DNA from: Pogostemon cablin
Taxonomy: Eukaryota > Streptophyta > Magnoliopsida > Lamiales > Lamiaceae
DNA length: 64,000 nt
Direction: 5' to 3'
NCBI GenBank assembly: GCA_023678885.1
Contig: CM042966.1
Span: 25,248,028-25,312,027, forward strand
Positions 1 to 11,775 of the stretch are shown here, piece by piece; within the stretch, counting starts at the first letter, position 1, and each line of letters opens with the position of its first letter. The notes beneath the pieces are model-generated. The model was given only the letters and a program-made list of their open reading frames with translations. It did no database searches and was not told the DNA's origin. Both the position numbers and the translations under genes were made by a program.

Positions 1-850
1 TATAGGGATGGTGGTTATTTTATTTGGTATTCTTGACATTTTTTTACCAACTTCTTCATTGTCGGATTGAAAAACTGCATGAGATGAGGTGATGGAGGTA
101 ATGTCATTTCTGATCTCTAACATAAACCCAAAAGCAAGAATGCAACAGCAACATGAAATCTGAAGGTGATATGATCTTTATTTTGTTTAGCATTTTTCTC
201 CATCATATGTCTACTACATGATTTTCTCATGCTGAAATGTTCATATTTTGATCAGAAAAATGCTCTGGAATTATGCTAGCATGATTTATCTATGGAACAA
301 GATACAAAAGGAACCAAGGTACTGTTCTTCACACAAGATTAAAATACATTAGTGCTAGCATTTAAAAAATTGTTGGCAGTTAACAAATAGAATGTTGAAT
401 ACTTTCTTTAGCTCTTTTCCTTCTAATAGTTAAAACGGTTTGTGTGATGGTTTAAGAATCTGACTTTGCTTTTCCCCTGGAATTGGTATCTTGGAGTTGA
501 AAAACTAGCTTTGGTGGGTTTGGATGCTGATAATATGGAGGTGATGGAGTTTGAAGATTACAAGAAATAGAGATGGGGTAGAAGAAAGATTCTTGTGCCA
601 TTAGTGAAAGATTTGGATTATAAGAGAATTAACCCGATGTTTAATGCAGGAGGTGAGATATGGTTTTGGTTACAAAATGAAAAAATATTTATCCCCATTT
701 ACTTTATTCATTACATGTATATGAACAAAGTAGTCAAAGAGTATATTGGGTTGTTCCCAGAGGTTCAATTGTAGTTGCTCTTATTTATCTCTCTCAATTG
801 AAAGCATGGTAGTTTACTCTTTCATTTACAACTTTGCAAGTCAGTAGAGT
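1..850. other. Intergenic, no gene recognised
   Basis: No convincing coding region. About 480-770 on the plus strand reads as a weakly protein-like stretch with one in-frame stop, which I could not assign to a family. It may be an old transposon or gene remnant. Confidence 0.5.
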
Positions 851-1205
851 TAAAATGTGCAAAATAAAATGGGTAGAATAAAATTTGCAAAAAAATGTGC
901 AAAAGAAATTGCGCAAAACGAAATTGTGCAAAAACCAAAATATGCAAAAAAAATTCGTCAGATCGCCGTCAGTTGCCGGTCTTCTGTCGGAACTTAAAAT
1001 GTGCAAAATCAAATTGTGCAAAAAAATTCACTGGATCGCCGCCTGACTTCCGCTGCCAGACCTCCGCCGAAAATTAAAATGTGTAAACAAATGTGTAAAA
1101 ACAAATTGTGCAAAAAAAATTCGTCGGACCGCCGCCTGACCTCCGCCGCCGGCTGCCGGAACTCCGTCGGAACATTTTAAAATGTGAAAACAAATTGTGT
1201 AAATA
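851..1205. repeat. Tandem repeat alternating A-rich and GC-rich blocks
   Basis: About three units of 80-145 bp. Each begins with AAAATGTG and an A-rich block with CAAATTGTGCAAAAA, then a GC-rich block of CCGCC/GCCGG character (around 960-995, 1033-1070 and 1126-1172), and a partial fourth unit follows. Short ORFs across it are by-products of the repeat. Confidence 0.75.
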
Positions 1206-1323
1206 CATAGGTGTATTTATGGTATCACAATCATAATTGTGTAGTTATGAGTAATAGTGCTTTGGTTCATGTAGTTTATAGCAATTATGCATTATTTTAT
1301 GTATCTAATAGTAAGTTACCCTT

Positions 1324-1432
1324 AATAATAATACGTCCTTTGGGTTCGATAATCACTTGGTCTCTTATCAAAGCTATAATAACATCCTTCATACTTGGGG
1401 ATTAATATTGTGTGTTGAGAAAATGCTCATCA
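1324..1432 (+). repeat. Remnant 3' end of the 5' LTR
   Basis: Matches the end of the 3' LTR at about 13355-13465, including ATAATAATACGTC, the ATACTTGGGGATTAATATTG stretch and the terminal GCTCATCA. Similarity stops abruptly upstream of 1324, so the rest of this LTR was lost or replaced. Confidence 0.85.
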
Positions 1433-1438
1433 AGTTCT

Positions 1439-1456
1439 TTGCACCGTTGCCAGGGA
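1439..1456 (+). promoter_or_regulatory. Primer-binding site, tRNA-Asp type
   Basis: TTGCACCGTTGCCAGGGA lies 6 bp after the 5' LTR end. It matches 15 of 18 positions of TGGCGCCGTTGCCGGGGA, the complement of plant tRNA-Asp used by Athila elements. Three changes suggest decay. Confidence 0.8.
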
Positions 1457-1545
1457 CGACATTAATTATTAATTTATTATTTCTAGTTTAATTGAGACTA
1501 CTTTATTCTTATCTTTAATTTCTAGCTCTTATTTTTCTTAGGTGT

Positions 1546-2950
1546 ATGCTTACTAGATCAAAGGTAGGTGATTTAGAACCTTATAATCCGGAGATTGGAG
1601 CATCGTCAAGGAAGAAGAAAGGGAAGAAGAAGAAGAATAAGAACGTAGAACCAACGGAGGCTCTTAATTTAGGAGTTGAAGTTGACGAGCTGAACTCACA
1701 AGTGACTGAAGATGTAACTGAATTTAACTTGGAAGCAGAAGCAGTCAACATGGTGGCGAATTCGGATAATCTTGCCATCCGTGAAGTATTTAAGAACAAC
1801 GGAGGAGGCAATGCGGGGCTGCTAGGAGCAAGAGGGGCCAGAGCTAATTTTAATTTACACCCTACTCTTATCAGCATGATTGAAAGGAGTCCCTTCTCTG
1901 GGGGAACCTTTGAAGATCCTCAGTAATATCTGAATAAGTTCCTTGGTTATGCAAGTACACAAAAGGATGCAGGAGCTCATGAAGATGCGAGGAGGATCAT
2001 CTTGTTTAAATTCTCGCTTAATGAAAAGGAGAGAGATTGGTACGATAATCTCAATGCTACTGAATGCGATACCTGGGAGAAATTGAAATTGAAATTCTTG
2101 GAGCATTACATGCCACCTTCAAAGGTGTTTAACATGAAACAAGAAATCAATCAATTTAATATCCATGGTAATGAGAAGTTTCATGAGGCTTGGGACAGAT
2201 TCAAGGACATGCTTCGAAAGTGTCCATAGTATGGGCTTTCTAAAGCTCAATACATGAATTGGACTGTGATTCTCGAGTGTTGCTAGATGCTTCTTCTAAT
2301 GGAGCACTGCTTACAAAGTCATCCATAGAGGCCGAAAAAGCTCTTTGAGGATATTTCGATGAACTTAAGAGATTGGCCAACTGATAGAGTGAGAGGCACT
2401 TATGTTCTTGTAAAAGTAACACAGGTTGAGCATACGATGGTGATGTCAAGTAGAGAGGATGAGATCGTCTCTAGCTTGGCTAGTATCAACAAGTTACTTA
2501 AGTCTCAGCAAAAGCAGACCACTGATATAGTGCAGCGAGTACCAATAATCGTGGTTCCCCTGGTAATTATCAACAATTGAGGAGGCCGGAGTTTTCATGG
2601 AGAGATCCTAATACAGCAGTACAACCTGCTAATGGTATTGATACGGGTGCTAAGGATAAAGAAGGGAAGTCTGGTTTTAAAGATACAAGGAATAGAAACA
2701 TGGCAAGGAATGATGCAAGAGTGGACCATAGCAAAGATTGATGCAAATCATTAGGATATATCTAAGCAGATGAAGGACTTGACGTTGTTGATGGGGCAGA
2801 TGGCCAAGAATGTTAACCAATTGACGCAAATCATGGAGAAGGGCAAGTTCTCATCTCAAAGTATAGCAAACTCAAAGCAGTACAACGCCATCACGTTGAG
2901 GTCTGGAACGTAGTATGAGGGATCGATGATGCCAAAAACGAGTTCTGAAG
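1546..2950 (+). pseudogene. gag: Athila gag (capsid) remnant
   Basis: Begins at ATG 1546 with a lysine-rich N-terminal tract near 1606-1650. The retrotransposon gag core follows: PFSGGTFEDP before the stop at 1924-1926, then YLNKFL, ARRIILFKFSL, WYDNL and the WEKLKLKFLEHYMPP region, ending at a stop at 2227-2229. Further downstream are NAITLRSG-like residues near 2884-2908, typical of the C-terminal part of Athila gag. Function in the family: structural capsid protein. At least three in-frame stops and frame changes break it, so no full product is expected. Confidence 0.85.
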
Positions 2951-2959
2951 CTCCAGGAG

Positions 2960-3310
2960 TCTGATTCAATCTCGATTCGACCAACACAGCTGGTTGAACC
3001 GCACTAAGGATGTCGAACCAGGTACCTGGGCAACCTTCGAAAATCCCAGTCGATCTATTCGACCATGACAGTAATGGTTCGACCAATCTAATTGGTGGAA
3101 TCATTATCGAATCGCTCTGTCCAGAGCACTCTATTTTTTCTGAAGCGAGGTTCGACCATGATCATCATGGTTCGACCAACCCAATTGGTCGAACCATGGT
3201 CAAACCGACCTGTCCTGGAGAGAAAGCACTTTCTGATGCACGGTTCGACCACTACTCGCCTGGTTCGACCAGCAACCCTACTCGAACCATGGTCAAACCA
3301 CCTCAATTGA
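2960..3310 (+). repeat. Array of inverted TTCGACCA / TGGTCGAA motifs in the gag-protease linker
   Basis: At least six TTCGACCA copies alternate with TGGTCGAACC or decayed forms, spaced about 10-25 bp. Translated in the frame open at 3010-3507 they give repeated peptides like RFDH..GSTNP..RTMVKP. The same motif class recurs at 7795-8080 and in the 3' LTR, where it is not coding. Confidence 0.85.
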
Positions 3311-3464
3311 CACTGTTTTCCACGCCGAATGCTTTACTTGATGTTGATGCTACTCCAGTATCATCCAAAGAGCAGAATACTAAGCGTACAGCAGAAAAGA
3401 AATGGAAAAGAGCAAAGAGATTGAGAGCCGAAAAGGATAAAGTAGAGAAGGTTGAACGTGATGA

Positions 3465-4354
3465 ATGGGGGAAACTAAGATACATCCTCCGTTTCCTTTC
3501 AACCTAGTCAAGAAGGGATTGGAAGAAAATTTCAAGAAGTTTTCAGACATCATAAACAAGATAAGCTTGAGCATTCCTTTCTCTAAAGCACTCTTAGAGA
3601 TGCCATATTATGTCCGCTTCCTAAAGGATATACTTTTGAATAAGAGAAGCATGAACGGAATTGAGACAGTGAATTTGTCTGAGAACTGTAGCTCGATCAT
3701 ACAGAGGAAGTTGCCAACAAAGATCTAAGAAGGTTCACCATTCTATGTGAGATTTGGAACGGGCCGGCACTACGAGCCTTGTGCGATCTTGGGGCAAGCA
3801 TCAATTTGATGCCCTTGTTAATATTTCAAAGGCTTGGTTTGGGAGAGTTAACTCCCACAATGGTTGCTCTACAATTGGCGTATCAGTCTATGACTTTTCC
3901 AAAAGGGATGATTGAAGAGGTTCTAGTGAAAGTAGAGAAACTAGTTTTTCCTGTGGACTTTCTTGTACTTGAGATGGAGGATGACAAGGATAATGTTCCT
4001 CTTATCTTAGGGAGACCATTCTTTGTCACGGCTGGAGCTATGATTGATGTTCAAAAGGGTGAGCTAAGGTTGCGCATGGATAAAAAAGAGGTTCTGCTCA
4101 ACCTTGATAAAGCAATGAAGATGCTGATGGAGACGCAGTATCACAACATCAATGTGGTGGAAGAGATCGTTAAAGAAGATATGTCTTTGATCCTTTCTAA
4201 GGATCCCTTGGAGACATGCTTGATGGAGTCTCTTACTTTTCCCACCACAGAGCTATATGAGCTCTCCAATGAGGTATGTGTTGATTTTTTGGAAAATCTA
4301 CTTGCTTTGGTGATGACAGGTATGAATAAAAAAAGACCAAGTTTAAAGAGGTGA
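3465..4354 (+). pseudogene. pol: Athila pol: aspartic protease region
   Basis: 3465-3728 holds a conserved pre-protease segment (PPFPFNLVKKG, PYYVRFLKD). A stop at 3726-3728 and a small gap follow. The protease then shows CDLGASINLMP with the catalytic Asp near 3782, and ILGRPF near 4006-4023, the usual second landmark. Family role: cuts the Gag-Pol polyprotein. The protease core is open over about 190 codons, but the joins on both sides are broken. Confidence 0.88.
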
Positions 4355-4374
4355 AGTAGAGTAGGAAGTACTTA

Positions 4375-5540
4375 TTGCTGGATAGAGAAAGCACAGTAAA
4401 AGAAGAAAAGAAAGAGGAGTTGAAACTACTATCGGAGCACTTGAAGTTTGCCTATCTAGGTGAAAATGAAACATACCCGGTAATTGTATCTTCTTCTTTA
4501 ACTGATGATCAACTCGATGAGTTATTAGATGTGCTTAGGAAGTATAAGTCTGTAATTGGTTGGTCTCTTGATGATTTGAAAGGTATTAGTCCATCATATA
4601 GTATGCATAAGATAAGATTGTTAGATGAGGCTAAGAGTAGCATTCAGAATCAGCGGAGAGTTAATCCCACTATTCAAGAAGTGATTATGAAGCAAATCCT
4701 AACATCGCTAGATGCAGGAATTATTTATCCGATTAGTGATAGTCCCCATGTGAGTCCATTGCATGTTGTAGCTAAAAAGGGGGCATGACTATTGTTAAAG
4801 CCGATGATGGAGAGACTCTAGCCACTAGGATTACTACTGGATGGCGTGTATGTACAGACTACATGAAACTGAATGAAAATACATGCAAATACCACTTCCC
4901 TCTTCCTTTCATGGATCAAATGTTTGATCGTCTTGTAGGGTATGAGTTTTACTGTTTCTTGGATGGGTACTTGGGTTATAATCAAATTATGATTACACCC
5001 GAAGACCAGAAAAATACTACTTTCACTTGCCCTTATGGAACTTTTTCTTTTAGGAAGATGTCTTTTGGATTGTGTAATGCACCTGCTACATTTCAGCGAT
5101 GCATGATGTCCATATTTAATGGGTTGATAGAAAAAATCATGGAAGTGTTTATGCATGATTTTTCTGTGTTTGGTTCCTCTTTTGATATTTGTTCATCTAA
5201 CCTATCTACTGTTTTGAAGAAATGTCAATAAACTAATCTTGACTTGAATTGGGAGAAGCGCCACTTCATGGCGAGAGATGGGATTGTTCTTGGGCACCAT
5301 ATTTCGGCTAAGGGATTGCAGGTTGATAGAGCAAAGGTAGTGGCGATTGAGAAGCTTCCACCACCTACTAATAAAAAAGGAGTGCGGTCCTTCCTTGGAT
5401 ACGCATGATTTAATAGGAGATTAATCAAAGACTTCTCAAAATAATCTAAATTGTCGTCTCACTTACTTGAAAAGAATGTTCCTTTTGTTTTTTTATGAAT
5501 GCTTAACAGCTTTTCAGGTTTTGAAGGAGGCACTTATTAC
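4375..5540 (+). pseudogene. pol: Athila pol: reverse transcriptase
   Basis: 4375-4788 contains the RT N-terminal part (KGISP, DAGIIYPISDS, VVAKKG). A frameshift at about 4784 leads to 4785-5231 with WRVCTDYMKLN, FLDGYLGYNQI, TFTCPYGTFSFRKMSFGLCNAPATF, and the catalytic box written FMHDF at 5148-5162. The family has FMDDF or YMDD, so the first catalytic Asp is His here. After an in-frame stop at 5229-5231 the connection continues (NWEKRHFM, GIVLGHHIS, IEKLPPPT, RSFLGYA) to about 5410, with further lesions. Confidence 0.92.
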
Positions 5541-6040
5541 TGAGCCTATCTAGATCATACCGGATTGGACTCAGTCGTTTGTACTTATGTTTGATGCAAG
5601 TGATCAAGCACTTGGAGTGGTGTTTGGGCAGATGAATGAAAAGAAGTTTTGCACCATCTACTATGAGTAAGACTTTTGATGCAGCACAAAAGAACTACAC
5701 TGTCACTGAAAATGAGTTTCTAGCTGTGGTGTATGCATTCAACAAGTTTCGACAGTATTTGGTTGGCATGAAGACCATTGTGTATACGGATCATTTTGCG
5801 ATCTGGTACTTGATGGAGAAGAATGAAGCAAAGCCAAGGATCATTAGATGGAACCTTCTTCTGCAGGAATTTGATATGGAGATCCGAGATAAGAAAGGTA
5901 CAGAGAATGTGTTGGCGGATCACCTATCAAGGTTGGAGACAAGGGAACATTGTGATAATTCTTTTGAATACATAGAGAAATGTTTCCCGATGAGAAGATC
6001 ATGGCGGTGTTTGCTGAAGGAGTGGAAAGAGCGTGTGTAG
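5541..6040 (+). pseudogene. pol: Athila pol: RNase H
   Basis: MFDASDQALGVVFGQ near 5588-5632 carries the first acidic residue. TVTENEF near 5698-5718, VYTDHFAIWYL near 5780-5812 and NVLADHLSR near 5906-5932 supply the rest of the Ty3/gypsy RNase H signature. A frameshift near 5635 separates the first block from the open frame at 5636-6040. Family role: removes the RNA strand during reverse transcription. Confidence 0.88.
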
Positions 6041-6212
6041 TTGCTGCTCAAGGAATGGATCCATGTATACAGATTATGTCAACTCCATTGCTGTAGGAGA
6101 AATTCCAAGAGATCTCAACAGGTATCAACTTGCGAAGTTTAAGAGGGATGTTGAGACTTTCATATGGTATGATTCATTTGTCTACAAGATCTGAACTGAT
6201 TCTATAGTCCGT

Positions 6213-7318
6213 ATGTGTGTGCCCGAGGTGGAGATAGAGAGTGAGGTGGAGATGGAAAGTGTTTTCGATTTTTACCATGCACAACCTAATGTGGGGAATT
6301 TTGGAGCCCAAAAGACAGCAGCTAAGGTAATTCAATCTGCTCATTATTGGCCTATTTTGTTTAAAGACTGTGAATACTATATAGTGATATGCAATAGATG
6401 TCAAAGGATGAGAAACATAAGTAGGAGAGACGAGATGCTACTTCAGCCGAGCATTGTTGTAGAGATCTTCAATGTATGGGGGATCAATTTTATGGGGCCT
6501 TTTTCCCCATCTAATGGATTTCTCTAAATCCTTCTTGTTGTGGATTATGTTTCTAAGTGGGTGGAGGTCATTCCTACTCGCTTGAATGATTCAAAGACTG
6601 TGTTGTCTTTCTTGAAGAAACATATCTTTGGCTGCTATGGAGTCGCTAAAGCACTTGTAAGTGATGGAGGTTTTCACTTCGTCAATAAGCTTCTAGAGAG
6701 AATGCTCAAGAATTATGGTAATAAGCATAGGGGACACAACACCCTATCATCCTCAAGCTAATGGGCAAGTCGAAGTCTCCAACCGAAAAGTGAAATAAAT
6801 TTTAGAGAAGGTCGATGATGTTTTGTGGGGTTCCGAACTGCGTATAAGACTATGCTTGACATGTCTCCTTATGAAATTGTCTATGGGAAGCCTTGCCACT
6901 TACCCGTAGAGATTCAACATAAAGCTTTTTGGGCATTGAGAAGCTTGAACTTATGTCTTAAGGATCAAAATGAGTTGAGGATGACTTAAATTAATATTCT
7001 AGACGAGTTCAGGAATCAAGCTTACAAGAATTCGGTGATATATAAGGAAAGAATGAAGAAATGGCATGATTCGAAGATCACTTATATGAAATTCAAGCAA
7101 GGTGATGAGGTATTACTTTTTAACTCCCGTTTGAAGCTCTTTGTAGGAAAATTAAAATCGAAGTGGAAGGGACCGTTCATTATCCATAAAGCCTGTGGAG
7201 GGGGAAGTTTTGAAATCATGGACAAAGACTGAGACATCATAGCGGCGAATAAGAATCGATTGAAGCATTATAAGTCGTCGGATGATGCTTGCGTAGTCTT
7301 TGAGGATACCTTGCAGTA
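6213..7318 (+). pseudogene. pol: Athila pol: integrase
   Basis: The zinc-finger region shows YHAQ...GNFGAQ...CNRCQ; the second His of the HHCC finger is Asn (6297-6299). The first catalytic Asp, normally in GIDFMGPF, is Asn at 6486-6488. DYVSKWVE, VSDGGFHF (second Asp) and NGQVEVSNR (catalytic Glu, about 6760-6790) are visible. The C-terminal region runs through YKTMLDMSPYEIVYGKPCHLP and KWKGPFIIHK to about 7318. Stops at 6525-6527, around 6795 and 6988, and frameshifts near 6725, break it. Confidence 0.9.
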
Positions 7319-8755
7319 AATTGGTACCGTCGTGACTCTCCAACGTTAAACAAGAGCACTTATTGGAGGCTTTCCCTCCTGTTTTATTGTTTTATTTCTT
7401 TAGTGTGAGTAAGAAATTTTTATATTTGACGTGCTTACTTATCGAAAATTACATCATCTTGCAAACTTAGTTTCGACTATAGTTTCTACTAAGTTTGAGG
7501 GAGGTGTGATGTACTTACCTCATCGTAGCATGGAATGTATAATCTTTTCTTTGTAACGTATGTTAGGAGAGTTGATTTTTTATGGCATATTGAAACTTTA
7601 ACCAGTTTTGACGTGTCGATTTTTTGCAATTTACCTAATGTTTAGTGGTGTTTTATTGATTGTGTCGTATGCGAAGTATATGCACATAATTTTAGAGTCT
7701 TATAAGTGGTTCTCTAGCTTAGTTTTGCTTTATTTTGGTATTTAATGATCGTTATTTGAGCTTGAAGTTTGCAGAGAACGAAGAATAGTGGATTTCGAAA
7801 GAACAGAAGCTCGATTCGACCAAGGAGACTGGTCAAACCAAGTAGCCCAGGTCGAACCAAAGATCAGAGAATTCGTTACAGGCCTATTCGACCATGCATA
7901 GTGAGATTCGACCTGGGGTTCGGGTCGAACCAGCCACTTGAAAGTTTTTAACAAGTGGGTTCGACCATGACACTCTGGTTCGACTAATGGTTCGGGTCGA
8001 ACAAAATGCTGAAAATCATCCAGTAGAACGATTCGACTACGACAAGGTGATTCGACCACCTGGTTTGGGTCTAACCGCACAGGTAAGTCAGGTTTTAATG
8101 CGATTTTCGCCCCAATTTTGATCACTTTTCACACCACCCGCACTCGAATCCTCTCCGAATCAAAAATCCTCTCTTCTAAACTTCAATTTTACTTGATTTC
8201 GCTCCGATTAAACCACTTTCCACACTTCCTACACTCTATTTGTCACGAATTTGGAGCATTCTAGTTATAAAACTAGGGTTTCTGTTCAAATTTGGGGATT
8301 CTTCATACTTGTTCATACTAAGCCATGGCCAGATCGAAATGTATGTTCTCTTGACTATACTACCCTAGGATTGAGGTTTCATTACTTGATTTTAATTGGG
8401 TAAGTTGATTGAACTCGTTTTTATGTGAATCCATGGTGCAAATTGAATTGTTTGATTGAACAAGTGATGGGTCTGAATTTAATTGTTGCTTTGTTGTTAG
8501 ACCTTGATGTTTATGTGAAATTGATGAGTAATGTGAGTAGTGAAGTGAAGCATGTTGAATTTTGAGTTGAATTATGAATTTTTGATATAGGCATGCTTAA
8601 TGAATTGATATGTTTAATGGTATTTTTGATAGTTTCTATTGAAAAGTTGAATTTGAAAGGGAATTGAATTAGCATGTGTATGTTTTGATTGTTGAATTCT
8701 TGATGAAGAAGAAGCATGCTTGATTGAAGAAGATTATACATGATAACTTGAAGTC
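7319..8755 (+). other. Non-coding spacer between integrase and the env-position ORF
   Basis: No ORF of note. It includes a purine run GAGGGAGGTGTGATG at 7498-7512 that resembles an internal polypurine tract, and the second TTCGACCA array (listed separately). The 8300-8750 part is plain T/A/G-rich sequence. Confidence 0.6.
7795..8080 (+). repeat. Second TTCGACCA / GGTCGAACC array
   Basis: Non-coding copy of the inverted motif seen at 2960-3310 and 11966-12262. Examples are ATTCGACCA with GGTCGAACCA, and GGTTCGGGTCGAAC. Single-base variants (TTCGACTA, GGTCTAACC) show decay. Confidence 0.85.
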
Positions 8756-9718
8756 TTGAGTAGAGTTTCATATATAGGTAGTTGTGGATTGGATTTAGTT
8801 TGCTTTTCTTGTATCCGTTTGGTATTGAAGTATTATTTTGTAGAAAAAGGAAAGGAGACTGAAGTTCAATTTAAGAAGAGACAAGATAGGACGTCTCGTG
8901 AGGATGAAGTCACAAAGAAGCTAAGGCTTAAGGAGAGGCTACCTAGGGATTTTAAGATTCGAATGAAAAATTATGAGGAGATAAAGGATCGATGGGGCGA
9001 TATGTCTGATAAGATCACTCGAACAAGGTACCAAGATAATGGGGCTATGATGATAATGAATATCTGTGAGGATATTATGTGGATGTTTGATCAAGTGGGT
9101 ATTCGTCACTTTATGGAGCTTAAAAAACCGACATACTTTTATGTGACTGTGGAGGTGTTGTGTTCGATCACCATCAAGAAGGGCTCTACTCCTCTTCCTT
9201 ATGAGTGCTCTTTTCAGCTAGGAGGCGAGATGAGGAAATGGTCAGCTGAGGATTTCAACGTGTTGTTTGAGACTCCGAAGGGTATCTCCAGGAATGAGAA
9301 TGGGTACTTTAATGCAAATAATTTTTAGAGAGCAATTTCTGGAGAGGATATGGATTTCAAAACCAAGGATGCTCGCGCGTCTCTGATTCGAAACCCTGTT
9401 CTTAGATATATGAATCAAGTTTTGGAGAATACACTGTTCGCCCGGTCTGAAGAAAGTTGCGTGTCTAGAGGAGAGTTGTATACTCTCTGGTGTTTGTTGA
9501 ATGGAGTAAGGTTCAATGTGTGGTCTTATCTGATTCAGCAGCTGTACAGATTCAGGAACTCCACGTTTCAAAGAGTGAATATTGGTGGATTGCTTACTAC
9601 TTTGGTTGAGTCGTTCCACATGGATTTTACTGGCATTACACCTATCTTGGAGGATCTGGATCTAGTCATGAGTGCATGTGTGAAGGCTAGATTTTCTTAT
9701 CATCGGGATGGAGATTAG
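8756..9718 (+). pseudogene. Env-position ORF of the Athila element (ATHILA ORF-1-like)
   Basis: Reading frame 8756-9328 continues in the same frame through a single TAG stop (9326-9328) into 9350-9718. Recognisable phrases are DFKIRMKNYEEIKDRW, GIRHFMELKKPTY, FEVLCSI-like (EVLCSITIKKGS) and SAEDFNVLFETPKGI, as in the plant-specific ORF found beside pol in Athila elements. I see no clear signal peptide or membrane span, so calling it an envelope protein rests on position only. Apart from the one stop and the frame change after 9718 it is better preserved than gag-pol. Confidence 0.75.
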
Positions 9719-9750
9719 TTGTACACGAGAGGTTCTAAGACTTTTTCTTT

Positions 9751-10378
9751 ATGTTTTCATACGATGTAGGAGGTCTGACTACGATCCGGAATGATGATAA
9801 CAAGTTGATGAACATGTTGGCTCACGAGGCTATATCTATCACGTGCTTAAGGAAAGGTGATTGGAGGACTGTGGCTCAGATGTACGCTGCCTGGATGTAT
9901 CAGGAGCTGCAAAGGATTATAGATGAAGGACAGCGAGGGCCACAGCAGCAGCAACAGCAGCACGATGAGCATGGTGAGATGCATGGAGCGGATCAGGTTT
10001 ATCCTGATATGGATATTCCGCAGCAGCATGCGATGCCACCACCACCTATTCCAGCAGTGACACAGCAGCAGTACTGGGGCGCTCCTGATGAGTACTTCAT
10101 GGAGCAGTTCAGGTTGATGAATAAGCATTTTACTAACCTGAACAACAAGCAGAAAGAGACGAACTGCCAACTAGCTTGCTTACTACTAGTTATGCCGCAC
10201 GTGATATGAGATACACCACGTTGCATGCTAACTACGTGGAGATGGATAGGAGATAGGGAAAGATCCAAGCTGATGAGCGGGAGTTAGATAGAAAACTGAA
10301 TAATCTCCACAGTGATTTTGATCATTGGAGCACGGAGATGAGTGATGATGAGGATGAGGATAATGCTCCGGAGGAGTA
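9751..10378 (+). pseudogene. C-terminal part of the env-position ORF
   Basis: Open from 9751 to 10209 in a different frame from 8756-9718. It holds a Gln-rich low-complexity stretch (CAGCAG codons near 9943-9962) and proline-rich MPPPPIP near 10030-10052. After a frame change the tail ends in an acidic run (MSDDEDEDNAPEE, about 10339-10377) before TAG. The acidic end and coiled character resemble C-termini of Athila ORFs. No known catalytic motif. Confidence 0.6.
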
Positions 10379-11763
10379 GGTTGCACTAGGTTTTTTTTCC
10401 TTTATCTGTTTCATCTCATCTCCCTTCTCTTTTTCTCTTTATAGGATGGGTATTTGTGGTGTGTGTGGCATGTAGTTTATTGATATATTGGATTGAAATT
10501 TGATAGGAGTTGTGATACTTGATACTTGATGATGGTTTGGTTGGAGATACTCGATTTGGATTATTATGATGGGTTCATTGCTAAGTATGTTGCATTCGTA
10601 TTTTACATGTGTTGATTTTATTGATGAGAAGCATGTATTATTTGTTAAATATGGGGAGTTCATTGCGAATTGATCTTGATTATATGCTATGAGGAGTGCT
10701 TATGAATCTATTATCCATGTGAGAATTTGAGCCTGAAACCATGCTACCTCTATGCATGATAGTTTATTCTTGTGAGAATCATTCATATGACTGTATTCTA
10801 GAACTTGGCTTGGAGTCTTGTGTGAGACTTATGATTGATTAGTTATTAGGACATGATCTTAGGCCGTTATTATTTATTTGAGTCACTTAGCCAAATTTTA
10901 CCTTTTCATATATTGAAATGAATCATTGGAAGCCCATTTGAGACATAAAACCTATTTTCTTTGGCAAGCCTTGATAAAAAGCCTTTATTCATCTTTACTT
11001 GAGCCTTGTTGAATACCTTATTCATTAGTAGAGAGTTGAGGTGAGTAAATGCTAGCTTGAATTTGAAGAAAAGGAAGAAAATTTGGGTTGAGTAACATGA
11101 ATTTGAAGAGAAGAAAGAAATTGAAATCTTGTTAGGGGTAGTGCCTGAAATCGGTACCCCAACTACTTAGAAGGGTAGTGTCCGAAATTGATACCCTTGT
11201 ACTTTGAAGAAAAAAAAAGAAGGATGATGTTGATGCCAAGAAAAATAAGGAAAAGTGAATCGTGAAGATCATGAGAATAAGAAAGAGAGAAGAAGCTGTT
11301 TAATGAAAAGCAAAATCCCAAGATAATTCTCTACTAGTGAATTAGTCACTTTATCTATATTTTCTTACATTTACCAAAGAGCCAACATTACAACCCAAAA
11401 GCAAGTCCTTTGTGATCCTAGTAATAAAGTGATTATAAATTTATTTTTGAGACCCTTGCCAAGCTTATGGTTACACGGGAATATGAATTGAAATTGAGCG
11501 TGGACTAACCTATTAAAGTGTACATCTTTTACACTTGAGTGCGAGAGTAAACACTTATCCTATGAGCTAGACGACTTAGTACTCCGAATTATATTATAAT
11601 TGAGTAATGTTTTGCATGAATGAAATGTGTGATGCGAGTGATACTTGTTTTAAGTTGATAGAATTGCATGTGTAGGTATGTTTTGTATCTGGCTAGATAG
11701 ACTTGTGAAATTTACACTTACTCCTATGTTTTGATTTCGTTACCTCGGGACGAGCAACATGTT
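10379..11763 (+). other. Athila 3' non-coding region before the polypurine tract
   Basis: No ORF. A short imperfect direct repeat of GTAGTGYCYGAAATYGRTACCC type occurs at about 11137-11160 and 11175-11200. The rest is unremarkable AT-rich sequence. Confidence 0.6.
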
Positions 11764-11775
11764 AGTTTGGGAGTT
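11764..11775 (+). promoter_or_regulatory. Polypurine tract
   Basis: AGTTTGGGAGTT directly precedes the TGGTGAGTG start of the 3' LTR. This is the usual place for plus-strand priming. The T content makes it a degenerate tract. Confidence 0.55.

Noticed and set aside
895..1077. Short plus-strand ORF rich in Cys/Lys/Asn
   Set aside because: It is the translation of the tandem repeat 851-1205; no start context or homology.
7498..7515. GAGGGAGGTGTGATG as the polypurine tract and LTR start of the Athila element
   Set aside because: The matching LTR end and LTR interior place the 3' LTR at 11776-13465; an ORF and spacer follow 7515. It may be an internal tract.
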